Below the pieces are notes generated by a model that worked only from the letters and a program-made list of their open reading frames with translations, was not told the DNA's origin and ran no database searches. Below, piece by piece: positions 34,433-47,172 of a DNA stretch of 64,000 nt. The first letter of the stretch is position 1, and each line of letters begins with the position of its first letter. The DNA is from Ehretia macrophylla (taxonomy: Eukaryota; Streptophyta; Magnoliopsida; Boraginales; Ehretiaceae): positions 27,863,498-27,927,497 of the forward strand of contig CM075767.1 of NCBI GenBank assembly GCA_037974665.1, written 5' to 3'. Both the position numbers and the translations under genes were made by a program.

Positions 34433-37400
34433 GATGGTTCACCTGGACTTGCATCCTATGAAGTTTTAAATGAATGAAGGAGGCCAAGCATTGAATGACT
34501 TTTGGCAATAAAGCCTAGAAGAGGGAGGATAAGCCATTCAGTCAGTAGGGTTTGGCATTGAATAAGTTGTTTGCCTTGCGGCGAATCTGCTCTTAGTTAG
34601 AAAGAATAGGTTGGAACTTTTGTTGCATGGTACGGCGTTCTAGTCAGAGAAGAAGCGTATGAAGACGAGTTTCTAGGCACTTTCCAAAGGATTTCCTTAT
34701 CAGGATGGAAAGAAGTACGTAAGAAAGTCAACTGTCCTTTCAAGGCAAGTCGAAAGCACTGAATTTGACCAAGGTCATTGCTTTACCCCATAGGGGATTA
34801 CACCTTCAACCCCAGGTAAACTGTCGTAAGCTCGCTGAAAAGTACTGCCAAAGCTACATTTGAGTAGGCGGCATGCCATGAGCTGTTTACTTTACTGTTG
34901 TTGACCCACCTAACCCCTAACCCTCATACAAATAGGCCATGTGATCTGTTCATATAACAGCTTCAAATTCAAAGGAGATACCTACTTTTCGTTTTCGCTT
35001 CTTCACGCAGTTCAGAGCTGCCCGCTCGTTAGTGAGATCCAACATCTTCAATGCATTTTTTGCTTGCATGCCGGTGAGTATTCCCTCCGAAAGAATGGAG
35101 TGCGTCAATGGAAGGGACCATTTTGAGCTGCTAAGAGAAAGCAATAAATAGATGCTCTGGGGAAATTTGCACAATGATATCCTTTTTTAGCATGAGGATA
35201 TATCCGAGAAAGATGCACGTAGAAGCACGGGGTAACTCATGAGAGACGGCAGGAAAGCATTTCCAGCCAAAAGCATGTATGAGCAGGAGCTCGGTGAAAA
35301 AGGTGAAGAGCTGGATGGGGGAGATATTACCCCTTAAAATAAAATAGATATGACCATAGATGAGAGATGAGAAAGCAGTCATGACTGCATCGGCCCGAGG
35401 GATCAGTCAGAAAATACAGTAAGAAATTCCTCTTGTACTACGGCTTATCATACCCAGTCAAAGTTTCGCATGCCAGAGAAAGCCGTGATCCATGAGTTTT
35501 CTCTGTTAATCATTCAATATTGCCTCACCTTTAGGTTAGGTAGAGTCTAAGATATAAAATTCTATATACGAATAGGGCTGGTGGCTGGTCCTAACGTCTT
35601 TCATCTCCCGACTAAAGGGGCTTCTTCGAAGGGTGCAGACGTTGATTCCTGCCCCATTGTCAACCACTGTTCGTCTAATCCTTCTGTTTCCTCCCTATCG
35701 TATGAAAGTTCAGAGGTTTCTGAGTGATATTGAACTGATTCCACCGCGCAAGAAGACCACCGTTCTTTGGAGAACAGAACTCCATTAGCCAATGAATATT
35801 TTGGTTAACGCCCGGAACCAATCATTGAAGAAGCAGAATGGGTTCAAACCCACTATGATCAACTGAACATAGATGATAGAAGAGACAAGGTTTCGAGCTA
35901 TTTTCCATGGGCAGTGCTATCGAAGAAGAATGGCTCGAGCCTATAACAAAACAAACCCAAGGTGTTCACAGCAGGAGAAAGAGGGATGAGTTTAGTAGTT
36001 AGTTACTTGCCTATTTAACGCCCCTTCGCTTTGGAAGCCAATGAGGAACTACTTACTTGTTAAAGCCCTTCGACCTTGGACAGCTACCGAACTGATTGAA
36101 TAGTATAGGAAGAGCTCGAGGGGGAGATAACAAAAACTGGTTACTTGTTGCCCTAGCTCCTGGGCCTAGCCCTTTTTCTTTAAGAACTTAGCAGGGAATG
36201 AACTTCTTCCTTTTCATAGCTCGGAATGAATTTCCGTATCAGAAGTGTGAAAATCACTATCCTTTCTTCCATTAAGGAAGATGCCTTCATCAATTCGGCA
36301 AAAAAGGTAGTTGTTCGCTTCCTTTCTTCAAAGCAGGAAATATGCGCTAAAGGTAGATATTAGATATTTGTTTCGGGCTAATAATATATATTATCTTTCT
36401 TTCCTAGGTGACCAACCACTTCTGCCCTTGTTGCTTCTTCTCTTCTCTTTCGCTAAGTCCGGGATTTTCGAAGGATAAATCCAGTAGTGCCCGCGGTTCT
36501 GTCGCGGAACGGGGCAATTTTGTTGTCTAAAAGAATGCCGGTTCCGTCATCCAGCCAGAGCCGATGCCACAATTAGTATAGTGAAGGCATAAACTTTTAT
36601 GTATGTGTATGAAAATAATGGCCTGCAATAATGAAAGAATGCACGAACATAAATAATGAGCAGATGCGCCCCTGTTTATATGTGGGCTCATTTCATAACG
36701 TATTTTTGAATAAAGAACCGCGCTCCTAGTTAGTGTAACGTAGGTGTCTTTCTCGGTTGATGGATGGGATGAATGCCTATATCGCTTTGTAATGTTATTG
36801 TCATGTTGATGCTATATTAAGGAATATAATCTAAAAACGTTGCTCAAGACTGAGTCCCATTCTCTATAATTGTCTTTCTCTTACTGTGTAAACGAACTTC
36901 AAGTCCTAATTGTACTCGACAGGAAGCGTCATAGCCTAGGTTTGGGCCGCATCCGATATCAATCTGCAGTAATAGTTTTCGGAAGCAGCCTATCTAGTTT
37001 TCCGAGGTAGGTTCTATTCACTTAGAGCAATTTGCCTTCTTCTTTCGTGGTCACCCTATTATGTATGTGCAAGCTGAACTATTGCTCTAAAGAAAGACCT
37101 TTGGCCAGGTTAACAAATTAGGTATATAAGCAGTCAAAGAAGATTGGATGGAATCTAGCCTGACAAGCAAGCAATGGTTTTGATTTCCTCGATCTATTCT
37201 ATGGTGAGTAAAGCGCGTCTTGCGAGTCAAGAGAGGGATCAGAACAAGATTCTGTGGGCCCACAAAACCTTCGTGCGCACCGACGCACCTAAGGAGGCAA
37301 TCTGTTCGATGTCATAACCGATCTCTCTACTTTCTGAGCGATCCGCACTTGGAAGCAAAGTGGCTATAGCTTGCTATACTTCGCACACAAGAAGAGCGAT

Positions 37401-39779
37401 CGAAAAAAAGGAGGGCCCAGTGAACCCACTGTAATGACACCGAAATGGGGTTTGTAGGACGAGAACCCTATACCAGTTGAGATCCTTTTGTGCGCACGAC
37501 GTACCGATTTGCTTTTGTTTCCTCGTCGAGACAATGATAAGCAATGGGGATCCATGAAGCCATGATAGAGTTTGCACCTGATTCATACAAAAGGACGATA
37601 GCCTTTAGTACAAATTCCTTTTTGTAAGTTAATTATGACCCGACTTTTACCTCCGAAGAGGGAATGGGTGTTGACAGTAAGCATAGTGAATAGTCTGCGA
37701 ACAGGTATACATACTGGCTTATGCGTAAATGAAATTAGAAAGTATAAAACAACTACTACAACTCAGGTATAAGTTGTTTTCCCGCTATGGGGATTAAAGT
37801 ACCATTCCTTCTCCATATGAGTCAATAGGGTCCAGAGTAGATAGGTCAGCCAATAAGGGAGTAAGAACGGACGATAGATACTTTATAGATCTTTCTTTAC
37901 CAACCAAGAATTTTTCCTTCTTTAAGCTAAAACTCCCAGGCCTTTAGGACATTCTTCAGAGTAAGGGCAAGGCCTGCGAGCCTAGGTCTCTTTGAAACCG
38001 ATGTCTTAGAAGAAGGAATAAGAGATGAAAGCAATGTCTCTTGTTAGCAGTGAAGCGAGCCAACGCTCATTCCAGTTAGTACAGTCAGTCCGAGCAAGAC
38101 AGTAGTAAGAATAAGTAAGGAAAGTTGCGTTGGAAGTAGGAAGTAGGTTTAGCTCTTGTGTATTTCTTTTGAGGGTTTACTTGCTTACTTCTTAGAGTAA
38201 GGCGAGATCCTTTATCAATGAATTTCTTTCTTGATGCGAAGAATATCCCGAGTCTTAGCCCTTGTGGTTCGAAGATGCTTGATTCATCAGTCGGAGGGGT
38301 TGAGGGAAGGATGGATGGAAGAACTTTCGGAAACAGTAACGCGGGGGACTCTCTCGCCTAAAGGGCATCGTGAGAAAAAGCTGATTCACTAGCTGCCATT
38401 CAGCCTATGAATGCAAAAAGAAGAGCTGATTCTAGCACAAAAAAACCTTGCGTGGATATCTTATACTATTGAGCGGACTCTAGAGCATGGGATTCATTCT
38501 TCTGCCGCAGCTTTTTCTTGCTGACAACAGATTCGATGCCATCTTATGCATGCCTCCCTGTATGAGTTAGGACAGAATGAGTGGATATTCCCCTAACTGG
38601 GGATTCTATACCTCATTCATGTGTAGCGCCTTCTGTTTCACTTGCAAAACCTATTGCATTTTTTCACTTATTTGTCCAAGGCAAGGAAAGCGGGAAAGGC
38701 AATTCGGTAATGCAGTCAAACAGTTACGATAGTGGAAATTCTCCCTCTACAGGCTGACAACAGGAAATCCTTGTACGAAATCTCACTCTTAGCAAAATAG
38801 CCCCCCGCTAGGTAAAGCAATTGACTTGCTAACAGCCAAAGAAGGGCATTCGATTCTTAGAATATGTCACTTGCCGATACTAGTTCCAGAGCAATAAGGT
38901 AAGCTCCTTGCTAGGATGCTAAAGAGATGCCCCTAAGAATCATATCTCTTAATTGCAGACCTTTCGGGGCATATTCCTTTCTACTATAGCATAGGGATAG
39001 CACTTTCTTTAAACAGTAAATTTCCCATATGCAAAGAATTTAGGGTGAAGAAGTAACTTACCACTCTATGGGGGCAACTTGTCCTATTCCTTATACTATT
39101 TCTCCTTGCTCGAGCCAATAGAAGTAATCGTCTTCAATGGGATGGCTTGATGGACATCTTCAGAAATTCTCCCGAAGAGCCTTCTTCTTCACTTGCTAAG
39201 AGCGCATCTTGCAAAGACCCTATTCTTCTATAGCTTGGCTTGCATTCGATGCTTCTAATCCAATTCCTTCTCATCGAAGATGTCTAGAATATGTTCATGC
39301 TAAGACCGGAAAGGACGCATCTAACAGCTACTCACGAGATGGCAAAGCAAAAGGTAATCAAGGCAATTGGCCTACTCGAGACATTGAATAGTATTAGTTT
39401 ATGTTATGAACTCCTTCTCAAGCAGCAAGAGGGCATTCTAACAAAGAAAAGAAAACATCTGTGCGGGGAAATCTAAACTATTGGATTAACTGCAAAAAGA
39501 GGAAAGAGATCAGAAGAAAGAATCATCGTTGATTGGGAGAAAAACACTATAGAGGTTTAAAGATGCTAGACCGATAGGGAGAGGAATGGAGCTAGTATAT
39601 GCTCTTTTCGTATCCTGGACTTAAGAAGGAGCGCCGGACAGCTAAGTCAATCAATGCCTTTTCCAGAAGGCTTTAGGGTAAATCCATCGATTGAGCTTTC
39701 TCTCACTTAATTACAAGTTATCTTCCAGGAATAATAAACGTTCTATTTACAATCGTCCTAGAGAAAAGGCATTCTTCAC
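34433..39779. other. Mitochondrial-type DNA, part A (no gene recognised)
   Basis: After the truncated E1 LTR the composition changes to the G/A-rich, non-repetitive type usual for plant mitochondrial spacers. It is physically continuous, through the solo LTR at 41553, with the ccmFC segment. I found no complete gene, tRNA or rRNA. Short open frames such as 35131-35382 and 37364-37555 (minus) match nothing I know. The origin is inferred from linkage and composition, not from a recognised gene in this stretch. Confidence 0.6.
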
Positions 39780-40133
39780 ACCCATTTTTAAGATGTTCCA
39801 GTGTCGAATAGAAGTGCAATTAGAGTTCTAATAGTCTTCATACTGGCAAAAGGGGCAAAAGTCTCCAAATAGTCAATACTAGTTGTAACCTTTAGCAACA
39901 AAGGGTACTTTGTAACGATCAAAACTACTTTCAGATTTCAACTTCACACAGTATACCCACTTACTGCCAATCAGCTGTTTGCCAGGTGGTAGAGGAATAA
40001 GGTCCCATGTATGGTTTTCTTTAATAGCATCTAACTCCTCAGCCATGGCATCTTTCCAACTCATGCTCTTCCGGGAATCTTGAAAAAAAAATTTCCTTTT
40101 TATTAATTTCCCTTGTTGATTGGGATTAAGCAA
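39780..40133 (-). pseudogene. Ty1/Copia reverse transcriptase fragment
   Basis: On the minus strand the frame from 40133 reads the well-known start of the Copia RT domain: SWKDAMAEELDAIKENHTW, then LPPGKQLIGSKWVY and FVAKGYN. After a stop and frame change it continues as IDYLETFAPFASMKTIRTL down to ~39780. It has no LTR, PBS or other domain around it. Such isolated Copia RT scraps are common residents of plant mitochondrial genomes, which fits the surrounding segment. Confidence 0.85.
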
Positions 40134-41552
40134 TTCATAGATTTGTAAAAAGGCGAAAGGTTATTTCAATATGATAGTAGGAATTTTGCATTTAGCATTT
40201 CCACGTGCAACCTTGGTAGCCACACAACTTACACAGTACAGGCAGTATACAAGCAAGGAGCATCGCTAACGAACAACCAACGGCCCTTACTCAGAGGAGC
40301 GGAAACAAAACGACCATAGGGTTATCAACTAAATCAAATGTAAGAGTTAGCAAATGAAGTTGAGTATCCCACAAGTAAAAAAATTCAATGATAAGATGCT
40401 GAATTGTGTGCACACCACCACCATCGCGAAACCTACAATTTACAAAAAAGAATGGGAGAGGCTGGATAGAATTTAGCTCGACTGATTAGGAGAGGAAGGT
40501 AGATGCTAGACCTATCGTTCGAGCATCTTCAAACCATAACACTTTCTTGTCGAATCAATAGACCCACGTCTGATTCTACTATGCCAATGGTTACGCCCGA
40601 CTTATGACCCAACAAGCAAAGGAACTAACGCGAAAGCCCTTGCGCATTAGTCCGCGCATCTCTTTTCTTGCTGGGCTAAATGAACACTCTGTCCTAAAAA
40701 AGTGAAAGGGCCCACCTCACCACTCCCCTTCTCCTTATCACGGAAGCCACAAAAGCATAGGTGGCTCGCTCAGTGCTTATGATCGAAAAAGTGTTTGTCG
40801 ATTAGGTACGGGATACCTAATCCATTAGAGGGCCTCTGAAAGGGGTTTATAGTTGATCACTAACCTTGGCATTCCCCTTTCTTGCTCATTTATGTTATTG
40901 ACGTATTTTATAGTGCTGGACTCTTACTTGGCCTAATTAGGCCCTTATTCAAGAAATCACCCACTTATTCCTGATTCAACCTTCTTAGATCTTCGGGCAT
41001 CTAAACTCTTGATTTAGTGGGGATTCTTTTTTTCATTGAAACCCTTACGATAAGGTAGCCGAAGTGCTTCCCATGTGTGACGTTCCCTTACCCCTTTGGC
41101 TTTTTGGGAATGTCGCATGTGTAAAACTCCTTCGGGTTGGTGCGGAGTGAGGGGTGACCTGTGAATTCCCATTCATTATTGTATGGTATAGAGCCTACCT
41201 AGTAATAGCGTACTCCCCTTATTCTTTCATAACCATCGGACTTGATTGAGCATTAACTGTCCATTTTATAGGAGTCCCCTCTGGCTTGCTTGAACGTCTA
41301 TGTCTACTACCACGACTAGAAAAGGATTCCCCACCCTAACAACGGGATACTTTCCACTACTCTATCAATCAGAATAAGAAAGAAATCTTTTTTTATACGC
41401 TATATGCTCGTATCCCTTTCATCGCCTCAAAAATGAGCGGTTAACACTAATTTTGACACAATAAACGGGATTGTCACGAGCTGGACTCGAACCAGTACCT
41501 CTGGGCAATGAGTGGGAGGGAGCCTTGACTTAAGCATTGTACAAGTGCTTGA
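40134..41552. other. Mitochondrial-type DNA, end of part A (no gene recognised)
   Basis: Non-repetitive sequence without a long open frame. A T-arm-like string on the minus strand (CTGGTTCGAGTCCAG, ~41476-41490) is followed by CTCGTGA, but no pairing 5' acceptor strand or anticodon arm can be found, so it is not called a tRNA. The part ends at the solo LTR, whose flanks are cttga (41548-41552) and cttaa (44764-44768). Confidence 0.55.
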
Positions 41553-44500
41553 TGTCACGCCCCAACTCGACTCCCTTAAGATCAGTCAGGATGCAACAAA
41601 CTTTTGGCAGTATAACGACAGTAACACGGATACCAGGGCTCTAAACCAACCCTTTTAACGACATATAACCAATTCCAAAGAACAACAACAACTTCACCAT
41701 TGTTTCAACAACATACAATACAACTGTTTCCATACATTAAACAACCATTCATTAGTTCATTCATAAGTTATACGCCTCCGTTCCAACATCACTCATAGGA
41801 CATATCATACTTTAGCAAAATAGGTTATAACCAGTCTAGCAATCTAATCATGTTCAAAAGAAAGACTACTAAACTAGAATTATATAAGTCTTTAACTTTA
41901 AGCAAGTTATACAATACAGCATACTACAAAACTAAGACACACTCATGGATATGACTCTGGCACATAAGATTCCTCCACAGAAGGCACATACTCAGCTTCT
42001 TGAGGAACTTACACAAAGTCTGGCTCAGTAACACTTGAATGTAGAAAACGAATAAGAGTGAGCTTATATAAAACAAGCCCAGTGAGGATTCGATAGATCT
42101 TTTGAAAAACATTTACTATACTCCTTGGAATTCATTCTTTGAGCAGTAAACATACCATAAATAGTTATAACAATACAAATATTGTAATAACAGTAAACAA
42201 ACAATAAGGATACGATACACTTGTAGGTGAAGCTCCATACACCGTTCAATGCTCACTGACTCCTCCAAACCCAATGACACAATCCTGAGGTACCTTTTCT
42301 AGACCCACACTCCATGGCCTCTCCGCCCATGCGAGATAGGGGTTTGGCTATGATAATTGTGCCTGCAGCTCGGGATGCCTCCCGAGGTGACACAACATTA
42401 TCATAGCTCACAACAATAGCAATTGACTTTATACTTTCGAGAGATCAGCAACGAAAGTGCCCGATCCTAGAGATCAATTAAAATCAACAATAAATTAATA
42501 ATGTAACGCCCCCAGATTAACCCCGAACGCGCTACTAAGTAGGTACTGTCCGCTTTGGCTATACCCCGGATTAACCCCGAGCGTGCTCCTCACGGTTTAG
42601 TCTTTTCAACAATCAATAATCATTTTTTTCTCGGGACGACAACAAAATTAGGTTGCCTATCTCCCGACATCATCAATCAACAACCAGCTAATAACATCTC
42701 AACAACATAACATCAAGTAATCAATTAAACAACTAAACAAATAAACAACAAGGTTAGATGACAAAGTAGGCCACCTAACTTAACATGCATTTGAACATAC
42801 ATTCAACCCCGATATCAATCAACAACAATCCAAGAATCAACTACTCAAACACTACCCAAACAACCCAAGCCAATATATCAACATTTTAAAGAAAGGCTAC
42901 ACAAACTTCTAAAAGTCATAACTTGCAATCTAGTAACCCGATAACCTCCAAACCACTTTCTATCAGTCACCCACACATACAACTACATTAGCCCCATCGA
43001 AACCCGACAAAAAGCCATAGAAAACAAGCCCAACAACCCTAATTCTGCAATGCAGCATGGCTGAATTTTCCGGACTTTTGCCACGACATCCAAATAAAAA
43101 ATTTGGCATTACAGCATTACTACCCCGCAATTAATAAACTTTTAGAAGCTATCACCAACCAAACCCAACCACAACAACTCCATTTAATCAACAATCAAGC
43201 CAATAACTCAACTTTAATACCCGAAAAATAAAAATGCATTCTACAACCATTCAAAACTTATATAAACACATATAAATGATACTTAGCATCCATCGAGCAA
43301 CAATCTAACAACAGTTTAACATTTCATCAGATAAAAATGGAATTATATGAAAATGACATAAAATAGCATTTTGAGATCTAGAATTTTTCTCTCACCTTTG
43401 ATGTTATGTGATGCTAGAAATGTGTTCAATAGGTGCCCAACAAGTGAAATCAAGCTTTGAATGACTCAATTCGGCTTTGAAATGCAAAATCTATGAGAAA
43501 ATGCTTTGAAAAACCTTGAAAATGCCTTCTTTCTTCTCCCTCATGGAGCCACGGTTTTTGATGTGTTTTTGTGGTGTTTTGGCTGATATATGAGTATATA
43601 TTAAGTTAAGTAATAAGTCAATTCAAAAAGAATTGGTCAAAGTTGAAACTAGTTTAGTATTTTTAGTATTTTAGTTGTTTTTAGACTATTTTTAGTATAC
43701 TGCTCACAAATATATGCACTTAACACTTAGACTATTTTTGGTAGCATATTTTTAGTTGACAAGGAGTCCCACATGCATACATTTACACCCGACTCGGGTA
43801 AAAAACTCAGTTTTTGCAAAAGAATATGAAAAGTTATATTATTTATTTTCAATGGTCTTTTAAATGCATTTTTCAATTGTACCATTTTATAAATATTTAA
43901 AATTAAATATAATTTGTATTTAATATATACTAGGTCAATGAAAGTCAACGTAAGAATCGGGTTTAGCAGAAATCACTATTTGGCTAAAAAACGCTACTCT
44001 TTCGCCCGAAAAGTCTATTTTAAATTCCTGATCTGTTTCAGAAATAATTTATAGTAAATCATGGGTCTTTTAATAATGGAGGAATAGTTTTTAAAATGTT
44101 TAAAAGACTAGTTTCAAAAATTTAGCGAAAGGGTCTTCAAATGCCATTTAATGGTACTTTAAATGAATTTTCTCCAAAAATATTTATGAAAATTTTATGA
44201 ATGCACATATATCATGTAACAGGAGTAGTATTTAAATAAACCTAGTTTGGTCAAATAATATAAAAAGTCAAAGTCAAAGGAGACCAAAAAGTCAATATTT
44301 ACAAAAAGTCAAAGATGATAAAAGTCAACATTTTCTAAAAAGTCAAAGTAAATGAAAGTCAACATTTTTCAAAAGTCAAGGTAGATGAAAAGTCAACATA
44401 ATAATCGGTTTTAATAAAGTCAAAGCTAGAAGTCTTGGTCAAAGTTGAAAACTCAAGCTATTTTAGTTATTTTTGCCAAAATTAGTAATATTAATACTAT

Positions 44501-44763
44501 CCAACTTAAATACTATTTTTAGTAGACTATTTTTGGGGACAACATTTATTCATAAACATTTAATTACATATAGTCTAGTTATACTACACAATTTTACAAA
44601 AGAAAATGAAAAGTCACATTATTTGTTTTTCAAATGTATTTTAAAAGCACATTTAATCCATGATCATTTAATAACTCACATATAAACATATATACTAATT
44701 CTAATAGCATTTAAATAGGTGAAAACACGTAATTGCAAATATGACAAATTCCAGGGTCTCACA
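41553..44763 (-). mobile_element. Solo LTR of a Ty3/gypsy element, inserted in the mitochondrial segment
   Basis: It starts TGTCACGCCCCAACTCG and ends GGGTCTCACA, giving TG...CA termini like the other minus-strand LTRs here. No primer site, polypurine tract or coding region is attached. The flanks cttga and cttaa differ by one base and are probably a decayed 5-bp TSD. It is a distinct family: it has an AACAAAATTAGGTTGCC box at 42640-42656, but the GTACATCCGGAG box was not found. A minus-strand TATA-like region lies at 43585-43603. A solo LTR normally results from recombination between the two LTRs of a full element. Confidence 0.85.
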
Positions 44764-44988
44764 CTTAAGGCTCATTCGGGCCATGGCCAGAACTATCATA
44801 TAAGGCAAGGCTTGGAAACAAGCTACCAACGCCTATCAGCGAGAGCTGGGTTTGGTTAGTAGTGCCTGCCCATTCTGTCTCGCCCATAAAGCCGACCTAT
44901 GAATTCTTCAGAGCAGGCCGGCAGGCCGGGCATACGGGGACCATCGAATAAGTGCCTCAATGCACCGTGTCCACTACTTTGACTCCTT
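44764..44988. other. Mitochondrial-type DNA downstream of ccmFC
   Basis: A short spacer between the solo LTR and the ccmFC stop codon. No gene or clear structure is seen. Confidence 0.5.
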
Positions 44989-45570
44989 TTATGCAAATAT
45001 GAACTCCACGGAACTTTCTGAATTCCAACGCAACTTATCCTTTTGGAGCTGACGTAACAAACTACGTGAGCCTCCCAAAGAAGCCAACATAAATCTGATC
45101 CGAATAAAAAAAATAAATGGCAGTTTCATTATGGTGGTATACTAGCTGCCTATTCTGGAACTTCCAGTTCCAATCGAAGCATATAGATCCGTAAATAGAT
45201 TTTTATATATAGCCACTTCAGTCGTGCTCCTCGTTTCTCAAAAGTATCTTTTTTTTCAGGGAACAAGGTCAACCAGAAATTATTTTGTTCGCGATTCTTC
45301 ATCCACCGATGCAGAAAATGCTCCAGTTTTTCATTCTCATATGAGGCCGGAAAGTTGATTGGCAACAGGTCGGCACGAAGTAATTCATCATGCTCAAACA
45401 TGAGTCGATCGTTCGTTAAGGATGGTTTATAGATCATCAAATTCCTACAAATAGAATGAGAAGTAGGTCCATGTAAATTATCGAGACCTAGCAAACAACA
45501 ACGCTCCTTCCCCATATGGAGTTCGGAACCCAAAGGCAATAATTGAGTGAACTGTATCTTCTTTGTATTA
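44989..45570 (-). pseudogene. ccmFC: ccmFC exon 2 (cytochrome c maturation), decayed
   Basis: Exon 2 begins in NTKKIQFTQ, as in plant CcmFC, and continues with LGSELHMGKERC, SLTNDRLMFEHDE and LLPINFPASYENEKLEHFLH. The protein is a mitochondrial inner-membrane part of the heme lyase that attaches heme to cytochrome c. A longer A-run at about 45248 shifts the frame after FPEK. In the original frame a Trp codon of the GGWYTT stretch is TAG near 45144. The C-terminal membrane segment (TIMKLPFIFF, LASLGG) and its stop at 44989-44991 are still readable, so the exon is full length but disabled. G-to-A changes fit decay in methylated nuclear DNA. Confidence 0.92.
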
Positions 45571-46524
45571 GTTGGCCTAAGCCGCACCCTGACTGCTGGG
45601 GTGGGGCTCGGCCTCTGAACCGTACGTGGGATGAGTTTCAGCCTCATAAAGCTCAGGCCGAAGACCAGGGGAAGTTTCGGAGAGATGGGGAAACCTAGCA
45701 GCTGCCGGTCAGGGCGTGGATAAGCTTGCTTCTTCACAAGCTTATCCCCCCAAAAAAAATCGACCATGTAGTGCTAGCGCTTCGCGTTCTTTCTATTCCA
45801 TCCCATTCCATTCCAGGATAGGCGGCGAATACTAATCTAATAAGGGAAGTAATCGTCGTCTGACCAATTGGCTTAGAAACCAGACCGCCCGTGCCCGCCC
45901 ATTTTGTCTCGCTTTAAATGGGATGGCTATCTTAGTTATGTTGTGCCCCGACCCGAGTCCCCACGTCAGCTTTTCTCCACCCGCAACCCAAGAAGTTGGC
46001 TTTGACAAGACAACATTACGGTCGTCCCCTTCATTCTATGCTGACCCCGGCCCGGGCTGGCTTTTTGGGAAGCCCGTTACCACCTCGCTCACGGCCCGGC
46101 TGGCCTGCTAGTGGTAGTGGAATTCCCTCATTCCTTGGTCAAAGACTTGGTTGGATGCGACATGTACTCCACGAGGAGTGGTATGGACGTAGATGATTTC
46201 ATCACGACCTCTCTTTTCGTACCGCTAGGGATGCTTAACGCCAATTCACCAACTGGCGTTACCTGCACTTTCGTGTCTCTCAATGTGGTCAGCACTGGGT
46301 GTTTCCGAGTAGTGAGGCTTAAATCCATTCGCATTAGTTCATCCAAAGTTTCTTACCCTTATGCACGAATTATTGAATAAGCCATCTTCCTATCAAGGTT
46401 AAGGAGTCAACTCAGCATCTCAGCGGCGGGATTGAATACCTGGATCGAATCAAAGTTCACACTGCCCACCCAAAACAAATAGGAGGCGTGGGCCACAGGT
46501 CACACATAAGCTGCCGGGTCGCAC
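45571..46524 (-). other. Group II intron of ccmFC
   Basis: The intron starts GTGCGACC on the minus strand at 46524, a normal group II 5' end, and runs 954 bp to the exon 2 start. A domain V-like hairpin lies at 45617-45654 near its 3' end. Its size is as usual for the single ccmFC intron of flowering plants. Short frames inside it are not genes. Confidence 0.88.
45617..45654 (-). ncRNA. Domain V of the ccmFC group II intron
   Basis: The minus strand reads GAGCTTTATG, a loop region around GAAACTCATC, and ends CGTACGGTTC. The 3' strand is the canonical domain V end. The 5' strand GAGCTTTATG departs from the usual GAGCCGTATG, which would weaken the stem and fits a decayed copy. Confidence 0.7.
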
Positions 46525-47172
46525 GACAGAAGAACACCCAGCATAAAGATGCACATTCCTCCATATGAAATATTCAACTTCATTGGAGTTTTTTGGTAGT
46601 AGTCGTGACCAACAGCCTTCAGTTGTTGGCTCGTTGGTAAGGTAAGAGCTTCAAGCCTGATTTCTGGTGGCGCACCCCCCACATAAACACCGCCCAATGA
46701 AGGGGGGACGGGAAAAGCTACAGGCCCCAAACCTTCGACCCAATGGGGTTGCCCGTGGTACCTTAACTTGTCATTTCGCCGTTGCTCATTCCCGTTAGGC
46801 CGAAGTCTTTGGCCTTTCCTTCTCCACGTCCGCTCATGCTTTGCTAACCTATCGCTTGGTAAAAAGAAGAAAGTACGAAAGAATAGTAAACGGAGCACAC
46901 CGTAGAAAGATTCTAAATATGAGAAGTCCCCCTTGGATTCTAGAAGAAGGAAATGAAGAACGGGAACGAAATGAAATAAGGCGTTTCTTGCTCTAGTTTT
47001 GGATGAACTTCTCCCAATTATGTCTGGTAATAGAATAGGGCGGTTTGCTCTAACCAAGACTCTATTTTTTGCTCCGTCCGTGGAGCGTATGAATTTCCCG
47101 GAATGTAGATAGACCAAAAGAAGGAATGAAGGGATATGAATAGGAATTATAGTACAATTGGAAGAAGGGGCA
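46525..47172 (-). pseudogene. ccmFC: ccmFC exon 1, main part, cut by a solo LTR
   Basis: The open stretch reads SSNCTIIPI, LLPDIIGRSSSKTRARNAL, FVPVLHFLLLESKGDFSYLE and MCIFMLGVLLS, the typical order of CcmFC exon 1, ending at the intron boundary TCTGTC/GTGCG. No stop lies in the exon on this side. At 47168-47172 the bases gggca are the TSD copy of a solo LTR. The other copy is at 59906-59910, where the start of the gene continues. Joining the sides with one gggca gives an in-frame exon of about 758 bp. Confidence 0.93.

Noticed and set aside
41464..41552. A T-arm-like sequence with CTCGTGA on the minus strand, suggesting a tRNA or a tRNA-like mitochondrial t-element
   Set aside because: No matching 5' acceptor strand, D-arm or anticodon arm could be built, even after removing the solo LTR in silico.
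46128..46346. Open frames within 45900-46400
   Set aside because: They lie inside the ccmFC group II intron and resemble no maturase or other protein.
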